64,000 nucleotides of DNA from JBCBSK01 sp965250105 (lineage in GTDB: Bacteria > Pseudomonadota > Alphaproteobacteria > Rhizobiales > Tepidamorphaceae). Below the pieces are notes generated by a model. It had not been told where the DNA came from. It searched no databases and worked only from the letters and a program-made list of their open reading frames with translations. The DNA lies in the NCBI GenBank assembly GCA_965250105.1, contig OZ252290.1, forward strand, positions 1,550,001 through 1,614,000, in the 5' to 3' direction. Shown piece by piece: positions 16,230 to 27,085 of this stretch (its first letter is position 1; every line of letters starts with the position of its first letter). A program made the position numbers and the translations under genes.

Positions 16230-16961
16230 TCAGGCGCGGCAGATCAGGATCAGCATCACGAAGACCGACGCGCACAACAGAAGCGCCGTGGCGATCATCA
16301 GCGGATAGCCGATCGCGACCAGGGCCAGCACCCACAGCATGGCGAGATTGGCCGCGAAGAAGAAGCGCGCCGACGGCCGGCCTTCCACCGCGTCCCGCAA
16401 CAGCCAGCCAACGAAGGGCAGATGATAGGCCAGGCGCAGCGCCTGATGGCCAATGCCATCGCGGCGAGGCGACCGTGCCACGACATTGGCGGCGAGCGCG
16501 TGCTCGGGCGCAGGGCGCAAGGCACCATCAGGGCGCAAGGCATCGCGGCGCATCTTGTCGCGGCCGCGGGCCCGCTCGCCGAAAAAGATGGCGATGCCGA
16601 TCGCGACACCCATCACCAGCGGCAGCGGCGTCAGGTAGAGCGGCTCTCCCATCGTCACCAGCCAGACCGTGCCCGCCACGCCGAAACCGACGGCCGCCAC
16701 GGGCAGGCTATCGATGGCCCAGCGCACGAGACGCGTCTTTGGCGCGTCGAACTCGCTCTGCCCGGCCATGCTGTTGGACAACAGCGCCAGATTGGACAGG
16801 TAGAACCAGGCGACCAGCGGAATAGAAGACGCGAACAGCGCCGCCGACAACGGCACGTCGAGGCCCGGTTTGGGGCCCGGCATCACGAAGGCCCACAGGA
16901 CGAACCAGATGGCGAAGGGCAGCAACATGAAGAGCCCGACCGCATAGGGCAGGTGGCGCAT
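16230..16961 (-). CDS. Polytopic membrane protein of unknown function
   Basis: I do not recognise this 243-residue protein. About six hydrophobic segments are visible: near 5-30, 40-65, 85-105, 110-130, 195-220 and 222-243. A basic cytoplasmic loop (about 132-175) lies between the fourth and fifth. I chose ATG 16961 because GAGG sits 6 bases upstream; a TTG four codons earlier is the only alternative. A perfect 7-3-7 palindrome lies about 55 bases upstream of the start and is a likely operator. The gene converges on the lipoprotein gene across a bidirectional terminator. Confidence 0.72.
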   Translation of the reverse strand: MRHLPYAVGLFMLLPFAIWFVLWAFVMPGPKPGLDVPLSAALFASSIPLVAWFYLSNLALLSNSMAGQSEFDAPKTRLVRWAIDSLPVAAVGFGVAGTVWLVTMGEPLYLTPLPLVMGVAIGIAIFFGERARGRDKMRRDALRPDGALRPAPEHALAANVVARSPRRDGIGHQALRLAYHLPFVGWLLRDAVEGRPSARFFFAANLAMLWVLALVAIGYPLMIATALLLCASVFVMLILICRA

Positions 16962-17015
16962 GACAATCCTCAACGTCAGGGGTTACCGGGCGCGGCGGCA
17001 AACCGCGTAGTTTCA

Positions 17016-17032
17016 CGTAAGTATCACTTACG
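17016..17032. promoter_or_regulatory. Perfect 7-3-7 palindrome (CGTAAGT-ATC-ACTTACG)
   Basis: The inverted repeat is perfect, in a locally AT-rich stretch, 55 bases upstream of the membrane protein gene that starts at 16961. Such arms and spacing are usual for TetR- or MarR-type operators. No regulator gene is adjacent, so the binding protein is unknown. Confidence 0.5.
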
Positions 17033-17089
17033 AAATGACATCTAGGCGATTGTGCAGTGCCGCATATGCGGCGCCTTGCCGCAGCGCAC

Positions 17090-17122
17090 AAAAAAGCGGG
17101 CGGCCCCGAAGAACCGCCCGCT
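17090..17122 (-). terminator. Intrinsic terminator after the fasciclin gene
   Basis: Read on the minus strand, AGCGGGCGG and CCGCCCGCT form a 9-bp stem with a 10-base loop, followed by TTTTTT. It lies 34 bases past the fasciclin stop codon. Confidence 0.88.
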
Positions 17123-17155
17123 GATCGGCCGTGAAGGCCGATAGGTTCTACCGGC

Positions 17156-17662
17156 TTATTCCGGCAGGATCACCGCGTCGATCACGTGGATGACGCCGTT
17201 CGACGCCTCGACATCCGGCATGACCACCGTGGCGCCGTCGACCATGACCGAGGACCCGGTGGCGTCGATCGACACCGTCGAGCCCTGAACCGTCTCGACA
17301 TCCATGGACTGACCGGCGAGATCCGAGCTCATCACCTTGCCGGGCACGACGTGATAGGTGAGGACCGCCACGAGCTGGTCGCGGTTTTCCTCTTCCAGCA
17401 GGCTTTCCACGGTGCCAGCCGGCAGCGCGGCGAAGGCCTCGTCGGTCGGCGCGAAGACAGTGAACGGGCCTTCGCCCTTCAGCGTCTCGACGAGACCGGC
17501 GGCCTGAACGGCGGCGACTAGGGTTTCGAACGACCCGGCCGAAATGGCGGTGTCGACGATGTCGGCATCGGCGGCCTGTGCCGGCGCGACCGCGCTCGCG
17601 CCCATGATGGCGACGATGCTGGCGGCGGCGAGGGTCTTGGTGAGGTGCTGGGTGAGAAACAT
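17156..17662 (-). CDS. Secreted fasciclin (FAS1) domain protein
   Basis: This 168-residue exported protein has a signal peptide to about residue 30 (hydrophobic AAASIVAIMGASAVAPAQA) and a single FAS1 adhesion domain. The domain shows the H1 motif GPFTVFAPTDEAFAALP and the H2 block VLTYHVVPGKV, ending with GVIHVIDAVILP. Such single-domain proteins are widespread in alphaproteobacteria; roles in surface adhesion or symbiosis are reported for some. GAGGGAG lies about 10 bases before the ATG and an intrinsic terminator follows, so it is probably a single-gene unit. Confidence 0.93.
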   Translation of the reverse strand: MFLTQHLTKTLAAASIVAIMGASAVAPAQAADADIVDTAISAGSFETLVAAVQAAGLVETLKGEGPFTVFAPTDEAFAALPAGTVESLLEEENRDQLVAVLTYHVVPGKVMSSDLAGQSMDVETVQGSTVSIDATGSSVMVDGATVVMPDVEASNGVIHVIDAVILPE

Positions 17663-17992
17663 GGCTTGAACTCCCTCTCATTCCGGGCGAGCGCAATCAT
17701 CGCCGCGACGGAACATCGCGGCTTGAGCTCGCCGATTGGTTGGACAGGGAAAATTACGTAGCGGCACCGGGTCCGGTTGCGTCGGCGCGAGGGCAAACCG
17801 GACCGTCAGCTTCACCCTTGCCCCGCTGATCCGTCACGATTTCGCCGCCATCAGCCAGGTCGCCGCGAAAGAACATGGCAATTTCGCGATCTTGATGAGA
17901 GATGCGCGTCCAGGTAGAATTGGGTCAAGTCCATGAATTGATGATCGCTTCAAAGAACGACCCGCGACCTGCTTCGTCAGTGGAGCATCCAC
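17663..17992. other. Gene-free region between the fasciclin gene and the LysM-like cassette
   Basis: The left part must hold the fasciclin promoter on the minus strand. The right part leads into the lower-GC cassette; base composition falls visibly after about 17870. I see no convincing gene, terminator or repeat in it. Confidence 0.5.
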
Positions 17993-19063
17993 ATGAAACT
18001 GACCATCAGGGCTAAACTCGCCGTTGCGCTTTCCGGCATGGCGCTTTTGTTTCCCGTTACAGGTGAAGCCAACACTATTGACGAGTGCGCGATCTATGCA
18101 TCCGCCTCACCGCACCGACCGAACTATATCGCCGGATTGGCACCACGACTTGGCGCGCCGGTCCCCGTTTCCACCATGGATGTGGCGCAACTGCCGACAG
18201 ATGAACCGGTCGGCATGCTGAAAAGCGTGAACCTGGATGCACGGCTAGAATTCGAGCGCGTCGCGATTTCCAGCGGAGATACGGTCGGCACGTTGGTCGA
18301 AAGCAACGGTCTTCTGCCGGACGAACACAATATTGGCTTTGTGGCAGCCATCAATCCCGACCTGACGAACCCTGACCAGATACAGCCAGGTCAAAAGATT
18401 TGGATCCCCAAGAACCTGGGCAATCAGGCCGTCGACGGATTTGCCAAGGAGCAGATTTTCCGCGACGTGACCGGCATCCAGATGCTGTTGCTGAACAATA
18501 CCTCGAAAGACATCATGCGTTTCAACAAGGAGATCGGAGCGCCAGAACTCAACGTCACGATTGACCAGCTTCTTTCCAATTTCTCTCGAAAGCAGATTGG
18601 CTTTTTCTCGCTCGCCGCCGACGACATAACGCTGGCGACCAGATCGTCTTTATACGCCTCCGCCCAGATAGAGAATATCATGACACTGAGAGGCCTTCTC
18701 GATTCCCAGATGATCACTGATGAAATATACAAGAATTACATACAGAGTATTTCCTACAGCGTATATGCCATCAACACTCAGCCCATCGACATTGTCGTCA
18801 GGACACGTGGCGAGGATGGACACCCGCTGGAGAACCTCGAGATATATTATGTCGACGAAGCAAGCTATCTCCTGAACTGCCAGGAACAGAACAAGGAACG
18901 GTTTGACGAACTCAGCTATGAAGCCCGGCATCTTCTGTTCCCGGCCTATTACCGCGTTTGGGCCGAAAAGGATGGGCAGAAAAGCGTTTCAATGCCGATA
19001 GAGCTGACGTTCGCAACAGACAAGACGCGCATATTCGATTATAAGATCGAATGGATCGACTAG
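17993..19063 (+). CDS. Secreted protein with LysM-like module, function unknown
   Basis: I do not recognise the whole protein (356 residues). A signal peptide is evident (residues 1-26, cleavage after GEA). Residues about 90-138 resemble a LysM peptidoglycan- or glycan-binding module: ISSGDTVGTLVESNG at its start and DQIQPGQKIWIP at its end. Residues 140-250 look helical, and 255-356 look like a beta-rich domain (IDIVVRTRGEDGHPLENLEIYYVDE). Two cysteines outside the signal peptide (in DECAIY and LLNCQEQ) could pair. The ATG has GGAG 8 bases upstream. Codon and base use are clearly more AT-rich than the neighbours, suggesting transfer. Two tiny membrane protein genes follow 3 bases later. Confidence 0.8.
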   Translation: MKLTIRAKLAVALSGMALLFPVTGEANTIDECAIYASASPHRPNYIAGLAPRLGAPVPVSTMDVAQLPTDEPVGMLKSVNLDARLEFERVAISSGDTVGTLVESNGLLPDEHNIGFVAAINPDLTNPDQIQPGQKIWIPKNLGNQAVDGFAKEQIFRDVTGIQMLLLNNTSKDIMRFNKEIGAPELNVTIDQLLSNFSRKQIGFFSLAADDITLATRSSLYASAQIENIMTLRGLLDSQMITDEIYKNYIQSISYSVYAINTQPIDIVVRTRGEDGHPLENLEIYYVDEASYLLNCQEQNKERFDELSYEARHLLFPAYYRVWAEKDGQKSVSMPIELTFATDKTRIFDYKIEWID

Positions 19064-19066
19064 AAT

Positions 19067-19243
19067 ATGCCGGATATAGATCTAAATATATTCAGCTATC
19101 TTAGCGTTACCGTAGGCCCTTTTGCTCTCGCCATTCTGTTCATATTCCTTCTGATCGGCTTTTTCCTCAAGAAAAAAAGCGCATCAGCGGAACGCTATCG
19201 ATGGCCATTGTTGCCGCGGGCCTTGCCCTGTCGATCCTCATGA
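19067..19243 (+). CDS. Small single-span membrane protein (58 aa)
   Basis: This short reading frame begins 3 bases after the LysM-like gene stop. It encodes an acidic N-terminus (MPDIDLN), one strong membrane helix (about residues 12-36, VGPFALAILFIFLLIGFFL) and then KKK, so it would sit with its C-terminus in the cytoplasm. The last 14 residues (WPLLPRALPCRSS) look like out-of-frame reading because the next gene's start lies inside it, overlapping by 43 bases. A single missing base near 19200 would join the two into one three-helix protein. Ribosome binding is weak (GGAT only). Confidence 0.5.
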   Translation: MPDIDLNIFSYLSVTVGPFALAILFIFLLIGFFLKKKSASAERYRWPLLPRALPCRSS

Positions 19244-19542
19244 ATATGTTCTTCGTGTTCAACTATCCGCCCGAAGGATCGGATCGATCCGCTCAGGCTG
19301 CAGGCTTGTGGTATACGGAGCCCGCGAAACTGCTCTTCGAGCGGACAGATCGACTGAAAACGCTTCCGCTGGACCAAAGAAATTCTGAGCTTGTTGCCCT
19401 TTTTGGCGGATCATCCAGCAGGGTATGGTCCGGTAATTCTCAGAACTCGACCCAATTCATCGCCATATTGGCGGCTGCCCTGATCGGCCTAGGCTTGGGC
19501 GGCGTGGGTCATACGGCCTATAAGGCCATCAACTCCGGATAG
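19201..19542 (+). CDS. Small two-span membrane protein (113 aa)
   Basis: This 113-residue product has membrane helices at about 3-22 (VAAGLALSILMNMFFVF) and 85-108 (FIAILAAALIGLGLGGVG) joined by a soluble loop with Ser/Gln/Asn-rich composition (GGSSSRVWSGNSQNSTQ). I know no family for it. It starts inside the preceding small gene; either the two are separate and coupled, or the upstream frame and this one were a single protein broken by a 1-base frameshift. Base composition matches the LysM-like gene upstream, so all three were probably acquired together. Confidence 0.6.
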   Translation: MAIVAAGLALSILMNMFFVFNYPPEGSDRSAQAAGLWYTEPAKLLFERTDRLKTLPLDQRNSELVALFGGSSSRVWSGNSQNSTQFIAILAAALIGLGLGGVGHTAYKAINSG

Positions 19543-19590
19543 AGACGGTCTTCCCACAGAAGTCATTCCGGAAACGCGCCACTCCCGCGA

Positions 19591-22020
<2,430 letters not shown>

Positions 22021-22284
22021 GCGAATGGGTTCTCCAGGGCCAAATACCGCCATGATCGTGCACGACCCGGCGGCGACAGGGGCACGGCCCGCCGTGTCGA
22101 CGATCGCACCCCGAACCGTTATCCCGGAGGCGGTCGATCACGTGCCGTGAATCACCTGATTTCTAGCAGAATTGTGACATCGCGTCACGGCCGGCCTGCG
22201 GCATATCTGGTTGAGAAACCGGGGATTTAGCGTGAGTGTCCCACAAGATATGGTGGCTCAGGGCCGGCCCGCCAAGCCCTGCCC

Positions 22285-23493
22285 TCAATGCCAGGCCGAG
22301 ACCCGCCCCGCGCCGACTTCGAAACACTGCGCACGATCCTCGATCGCGCTGAACAGCGTCCGATCCGTGCCCGTCAGCCAGGCCTGGCAGCCGAGATTGA
22401 CGATCTCGTCGAACAGCGCGCCGCGGCGCACATCGTCGAGATGGGCGGCGATCTCGTCCAGCAACAGAACCGGCGCATAACCGCCGGCCCGGTCCGTCAC
22501 GATGCGCGCCTGCGCCAGGATCAGGGCGATCAGCAGCGCCTTCTGCTCGCCGGTCGAGCACAGCGGCGCCGGCATCGCCTTCGGACCGTGGGTTACCGCG
22601 AAGTCCGACCGGTGCGGTCCGTCGAGCGTACGCCCCGCCGCCCGGTCGCGCGGGCGCGCCTCGGCCAGCCTGTCGGCATAGTCATGCTCGACCACGCTCA
22701 TCGAGGCATTCGCGAGCGCGTCCTCGAGATGGCCGGACAGCTCGAAACCGGCGAAGGGAAAGGCGCTGCTGGCACCGCGCCGGTCATGGCCGACATCGCG
22801 CGCCAGGGCCTGCGCCGCTGCGACCCGGGCGGCGGCGATCGCCGTGGCCTGGGCCGCCAGATCGGCCTCGATGGCATGCAGCCAGCGGGCATCGCTCGCA
22901 TGATCTTCGAGCAGCCTGTTGCGCTGGCGCAGCAATTTGTCGAGCGCCGCGAGCCGGCCGCCATGGGCCGGATCCAGCATGGTCACGAACCGGTCGAGGA
23001 AACGCCGCCGGTCGCCGGACGGACCGGTGAACAGCCCGTCATTGGCCGGCGTCAGCCACAACAGGCGTAAGTGGCCCGCCAGCGCCCCGACCGGCGTCGC
23101 CGCCGCGTTGACACGGGCCGCGCGCTGGCCGTTATTGGGGTCGATGCCGCTGGCCAGCCGGAGCGCGCCGTCCGGCCCGTTGATCTCGGCGCTGACGGCC
23201 CAATCGCCGGCGCTGGCGCCCGAGCCGTCCTGGCGCGCCAGCCGCTCGATCGGCGCCCGTCGCAGGCCGCGGCCGGGCGTCAGCATGGAGATCGCTTCGA
23301 GGATATTCGTCTTGCCCGCGCCATTGGCGCCGGTCAGCACGACCGGATCGGGTCCGAGATCGAGGCGCAGCGCGGCATAGCTGCGGAAATCGCTGAGCGT
23401 CAGCCGGGTCAGCCGGTAAGCCTGCGGCCGGTCGGTCCAATCCGCATCGGCGAAATCGTCGAGCATGTCGGCCGCCGGCGCGCTCGGGCGCAC
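22285..23493 (-). CDS. recF: DNA replication and repair protein RecF
   Basis: RecF is an SMC-like ATPase that helps load RecA at gapped DNA. The 402-residue protein has Walker A GANGAGKTN near residue 58, the ABC-like signature region CSTGEQKALLIAL and Walker B VLLLDEIAAHLD. The GTG start at 23493 lies 2 bases after the dnaN stop, implying coupling; an ATG nine codons downstream (23466) is the alternative. Both starts have weak ribosome binding sites. Confidence 0.93.
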   Translation of the reverse strand: MRPSAPAADMLDDFADADWTDRPQAYRLTRLTLSDFRSYAALRLDLGPDPVVLTGANGAGKTNILEAISMLTPGRGLRRAPIERLARQDGSGASAGDWAVSAEINGPDGALRLASGIDPNNGQRAARVNAAATPVGALAGHLRLLWLTPANDGLFTGPSGDRRRFLDRFVTMLDPAHGGRLAALDKLLRQRNRLLEDHASDARWLHAIEADLAAQATAIAAARVAAAQALARDVGHDRRGASSAFPFAGFELSGHLEDALANASMSVVEHDYADRLAEARPRDRAAGRTLDGPHRSDFAVTHGPKAMPAPLCSTGEQKALLIALILAQARIVTDRAGGYAPVLLLDEIAAHLDDVRRGALFDEIVNLGCQAWLTGTDRTLFSAIEDRAQCFEVGAGRVSAWH

Positions 23494-23495
23494 GT

Positions 23496-24611
23496 TCAGA
23501 CGCGCATCGGCATCAGCACATAGAGCAGCGATTCATCCTGCTCGTTGCGGATCAGCGTCGGCGAGCCCGGATCGGCCAGCTCGAAGCGCGCGTTCTCGGT
23601 TTCGAGCTGCGAGGTGATGTCGAGGAGATAGCGGGCGTTGAAACCGATATCGATGCCGTCGGCGGCATAATCGGCGCCGATCTCCTCGGTGGCCGATCCG
23701 GAATCGGGATTGTTGACCGTCAGCACCACCTTGTCGGCGTCGAGCGACAGCTTGACCGCGCGGCCGCGCTCGCTGGACACCGTCGAGACGAGATCGACCG
23801 CGCGCGCGAAGGTCTCCCGGTCGACCCGCAGGATCTTGTCGTTGCCCGACGGGATCACCCGCATATAGTCGGGGAACGTGCCGTCGATCAGCTTCGAGGT
23901 GAGAACCACCGCGCCGACGGTGAAGCGGATCTTGGCGTCGGATGCCTCGACCCGGATTTCGGCGTCGGGATCTTCCAGCAAGCGCTGCAATTCCTGCACC
24001 GTCTTGCGCGGCACGATCATGCCGGGCATGCCGTCGGTGCCCTCCGGTGCCGCGATCTCGATGCGCGCCAGCCGGTGGCCGTCGGTCGCGACGGCGCGCA
24101 GGACGGGGCTCGCCTCGTCGATGCGGTGCAGATAGATGCCGTTCAGATAGTAGCGCGTCTCCTCGGTCGAGATCGCGAATTCGGTCTTGTCGAGCACATG
24201 TTTGAAAACGCCCGCCTGCACCGCGAAGGCATGGCTGAAATCGCCGGCGGTAAGGTCGGGGAAATCCGTTTCGGGCAGCATCTGCAGATTGAACCGTGCG
24301 CGGCCGGCCTGCAACGTCATCTGCGACTGGTCGCCGGTCGCATCGAGCGCTACCTCGGCGCCGTCCGGCAGCTTGCGCACGATGTCGTAGAGCACATGGG
24401 CGGCCACCGTCGTGGCCCCTTCGCGCTCGATCATGGCGGGCACCGTTTCGGTGACCTCGATGTCAAGATCGGTGGCCCTGAGGGTCAGCCGGTCGCCGTC
24501 GGCGCGGATCAACACGTTCGACAGGATGGGGATCGTGTTGCGGCGCTCCACCACCCGGTGCACATGGGCGAGAGACTTCAGAAGAGCGGCGCGTTCGACC
24601 AATACACGCAT
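23496..24611 (-). CDS. dnaN: DNA polymerase III beta subunit (sliding clamp)
   Basis: DnaN is the ring-shaped clamp that tethers polymerase III to DNA. The 371 residues show the three-domain clamp pattern: MRVLVERAALLKSLAHVHRVVERRNTIPILSN at the start, an internal YYLNGIYLH block and the conserved C-terminal SLLYVLMPMRV. The gene lies 194 bases downstream of dnaA with a hairpin between, and stops 2 bases before recF. Confidence 0.97.
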   Translation of the reverse strand: MRVLVERAALLKSLAHVHRVVERRNTIPILSNVLIRADGDRLTLRATDLDIEVTETVPAMIEREGATTVAAHVLYDIVRKLPDGAEVALDATGDQSQMTLQAGRARFNLQMLPETDFPDLTAGDFSHAFAVQAGVFKHVLDKTEFAISTEETRYYLNGIYLHRIDEASPVLRAVATDGHRLARIEIAAPEGTDGMPGMIVPRKTVQELQRLLEDPDAEIRVEASDAKIRFTVGAVVLTSKLIDGTFPDYMRVIPSGNDKILRVDRETFARAVDLVSTVSSERGRAVKLSLDADKVVLTVNNPDSGSATEEIGADYAADGIDIGFNARYLLDITSQLETENARFELADPGSPTLIRNEQDESLLYVLMPMRV

Positions 24612-24757
24612 CGGAAAACACCTCGGCTGGGTAAACCAAACCGCGACGTCCGGCGCCGCCGCTTGCCCGCGTCGCCCACGCTACGGCCCGAAAGGGAGGG
24701 GGAAAATGCCGCTATTCGGCGTTGTTTGCAAGTCGGCATCCAAGGCTAGAACAACGA

Positions 24758-24777
24758 CGGGGCGCCGAAGCGCCCCG
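24758..24777 (-). terminator. UUCG-loop hairpin between dnaA and dnaN
   Basis: On the minus strand GGGGCGC-TTCG-GCGCCCC forms a 7-bp stem, 8 with the outer C-G pair, capped by a stable UUCG tetraloop. It is followed by a mixed T-rich run (TCGTTGTTCT). It could terminate part of the dnaA transcripts or protect their 3' ends. Confidence 0.6.
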
Positions 24778-24805
24778 CCGGACATGTCATCGGGATCCGC
24801 CGGCT

Positions 24806-26239
24806 TCAGCCCTCGGCGAGCCCGTCGAGCAGTTCGCGCTTCAGATCGGCGATCTTGCGCTTGAGATCGGGGTCTTCTTCCATCAGTTCGCGGATCTTGC
24901 GGACCGCGTAGATGACGGTCGTATGATCGCGATTGCCGAACAACTTGCCGATTTCAGGCAAGGACCGCGGCGTCAGTTCCTTCGCGAGATACATGGCGAT
25001 CTGGCGCGGCCGGGCGATGGCCTTGGTGCGCCGCTTCGACACCATGTCCTGCTTGGTGATGTTGAAGGCCCGCGTCACCACGCGCTGGATGTCCTCGACC
25101 CGGATCACCGGATCGGGCCGGGCATAAACGAGATCGCGGATCAGATGTTCGGCGAGCGTCACCGAGACCGGCTCGCTGGTGAAGTTCCAATGGGCCACCA
25201 GGCGGTTGAGCGCGCCTTCGATATCCCGGCCATTGCCGGCGACGCGGGTCGCGACAAGGTCGACGACATCGGCGTCGAGGCTGAACGACCGCTTCACCGC
25301 GCGCACGCTTTCAACCCGGAGGTCGAGGATCTTGCGGCGCAAATCGACATCGGACGCGCCGATCTCGATGACGAGACCACCGGTCAGGCGCGAGCGGACC
25401 CGCTCGTCGAGGCCGTCAAGCGCCATCGGCGGACGATCGGCCACGATGACGACCTGGCGGCCATCCTCGATCAGCGCGTCGAGCGTATGGGCGAATTCGC
25501 GCTGGCTGGCCTGGCCCTGGAGGAATTGCAGGTCGTCGATCAGAAGGAGATCGATCTGCCGCAGACGGTCCTTGAAGGCGATGGCGTCGTCGGTCTTCAG
25601 CGCGGTCACGAAGCGGCACATGAACTGTTCGGCCGACAGATGCAGCACCCGGCGTTCGGACGACAGCGACGCGCTCTCCCAGGCGATCGCATGCAGAAGA
25701 TGCGTCTTGCCGCGCCCGCAGCCGCCATGAATGACCAGCGGGTTGAAGGGCGCGGTCTCGCCCGGCCGGTTGGCCGCGATCTGGCGGGCAGCCGCATAGG
25801 CCACCGTGTTGGACCGCGCGACGGCGAAGGTCTCGAAGGCATAGCGCTGTTCGAGCGGGGCGCCCTCGACCTTTTTTGGCGCCTGGGGCACCGGCGGCGC
25901 CGGATAGGCCGGACCGCGCTTGGCGGCCGCTGTGGTGTCGCTCCGGCTGAGCGTCATCGCCGGCTTGCGGCCATTGCGCTCGGGGCCGCGCAGCACGAGT
26001 TCGACGCGCGCGATGTTCGGATCGACCTCCTGCCACAGCGCCAGGATGCGGCTTGAATAATTCTCGCGGATCCAGCTCTGCAAGAACCGCGTCGGCACCG
26101 ATAACAGCGCCTGCAGGTCCTCGACGGCGACGAATTTCACTCGCTCGAACCAGCTGTCGAAAACATCGGCTCCATATTCCGCGGACAGGCGCTCCCGGAT
26201 CTTGGCCCATCCGGCCTTGTAGTCGATGTCACGCGCCAC
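24806..26239 (-). CDS. dnaA: Chromosomal replication initiator DnaA
   Basis: DnaA is the origin-binding AAA+ initiator ATPase. Domain I begins with YKAGWAKIRERLSAEYG, followed by a Pro/Ala linker. The AAA+ core has Walker A GGCGRGKT and Walker B LLLIDDLQFL. The C-terminal DNA-binding domain carries the DnaA signature (LPEIGKLFGNRDHTTVIYAV). I chose GTG 26239 (477 residues) because AAAGGAGA lies 8 bases upstream and domain I starts six residues later. An in-frame GTG at 26386 also has a strong AGGAGG and would add 49 residues with no family resemblance; it cannot be excluded. dnaN follows downstream. Confidence 0.93.
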   Translation of the reverse strand: MARDIDYKAGWAKIRERLSAEYGADVFDSWFERVKFVAVEDLQALLSVPTRFLQSWIRENYSSRILALWQEVDPNIARVELVLRGPERNGRKPAMTLSRSDTTAAAKRGPAYPAPPVPQAPKKVEGAPLEQRYAFETFAVARSNTVAYAAARQIAANRPGETAPFNPLVIHGGCGRGKTHLLHAIAWESASLSSERRVLHLSAEQFMCRFVTALKTDDAIAFKDRLRQIDLLLIDDLQFLQGQASQREFAHTLDALIEDGRQVVIVADRPPMALDGLDERVRSRLTGGLVIEIGASDVDLRRKILDLRVESVRAVKRSFSLDADVVDLVATRVAGNGRDIEGALNRLVAHWNFTSEPVSVTLAEHLIRDLVYARPDPVIRVEDIQRVVTRAFNITKQDMVSKRRTKAIARPRQIAMYLAKELTPRSLPEIGKLFGNRDHTTVIYAVRKIRELMEEDPDLKRKIADLKRELLDGLAEG

Positions 26240-26653
26240 GTCCCTTGTCTCCTTTGTTCTTGCGCATTTCGCCACCCGGTTCGCCGTCTCCGAAAACCCC
26301 GCCAAGGCCGAAACCGTGTCCGCCGTCGCGATCTCGCCGAAGACCGCGCCCTGCCGTCCGGATCGCCCACCCATTGAATCGATCACCCTGTCCTCCTCTT
26401 CTCGCCGCCCGCGTCATCCATCATCACGTCTGGTGTCATCGTCACATGCCATTCAAAGGCACCGATCCGCACTCCCCTCGGCACCATCGCTGCCGGGTCC
26501 CGGCTCCATCTGCCGTGGCCCAGAACCTGGGAGGCGCTTCAAGTCGCACGCAAAACGCCATCCCGCCGCTCACCGTTACTTGCACATTCCATAGATCCCG
26601 ATGCCGGCCGGACGCCCCTCGGCGCCGCCAGATCGGACGCATCACAAAGCTTG
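26240..26653. other. dnaA leader region
   Basis: The stretch between the dnaA start and the rhodanese stop must hold the dnaA promoter. It also contains the alternative dnaA GTG at 26386 with its own AGGAGG. I see no consensus DnaA box, terminator or gene here. Confidence 0.5.
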
Positions 26654-27085
26654 CTAGGATTGAATCCAGGGCAGGCCGGCGGCCTTCCAGCCAGCCACCC
26701 GTCCCCGATGCTGCTCGGGATCGAGACCGCCCTCGAAACCGTCTGCGATGTTGAAACAGGCGCCATAGCCGCGCTCGGTCATGGCGATCGCGGCCGACTG
26801 ACTGCGCCCGCCGGACCGGCATAGGAACAACAGCCGAGTGTCGGCGGTCGCACCCGCCGCCTCGAGCCGGGCGGCGAGATCATCGGCGAACCCCGGATCG
26901 ACCGACATGTCGGGGAAGCGCTGCCATTCGGCCAGGACCACCTCGCGGCCCAGGCTCGACATGTCGGGCAGGCCGACAAAGGTCCACTCCGCGCGGCTGC
27001 GCACATCGATCAGAACCGCATCCTTGTCGTCGGACAGAACCTGCCACGCTTGCGCACTCGACATGTCACCAGCATATGCCGCCAT
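26654..27085 (-). CDS. Rhodanese-like domain protein
   Basis: This single-domain rhodanese-fold protein has 143 residues from ATG 27085 (GAGGTG about 6 bases upstream). The conserved block VLIDVRSRAEWTFVGLPD opens the fold, and the active-site loop LFLCRSGGRSQSAA carries the catalytic cysteine (about residue 89). It is followed by YGACFNIADGFEGGLD and ends in AGLPW, all typical of the GlpE/PspE-like group. It probably transfers sulfane sulfur; the acceptor is unknown. It lies upstream of dnaA on the same strand, next to the gene-free AT-rich region. Confidence 0.9.
   Translation of the reverse strand: MAAYAGDMSSAQAWQVLSDDKDAVLIDVRSRAEWTFVGLPDMSSLGREVVLAEWQRFPDMSVDPGFADDLAARLEAAGATADTRLLFLCRSGGRSQSAAIAMTERGYGACFNIADGFEGGLDPEQHRGRVAGWKAAGLPWIQS

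Noticed and set aside
26387..26653. Origin in the DNA just upstream of dnaA
   Set aside because: No DnaA box and no AT-rich block are visible there; the region beyond the rhodanese gene fits better.
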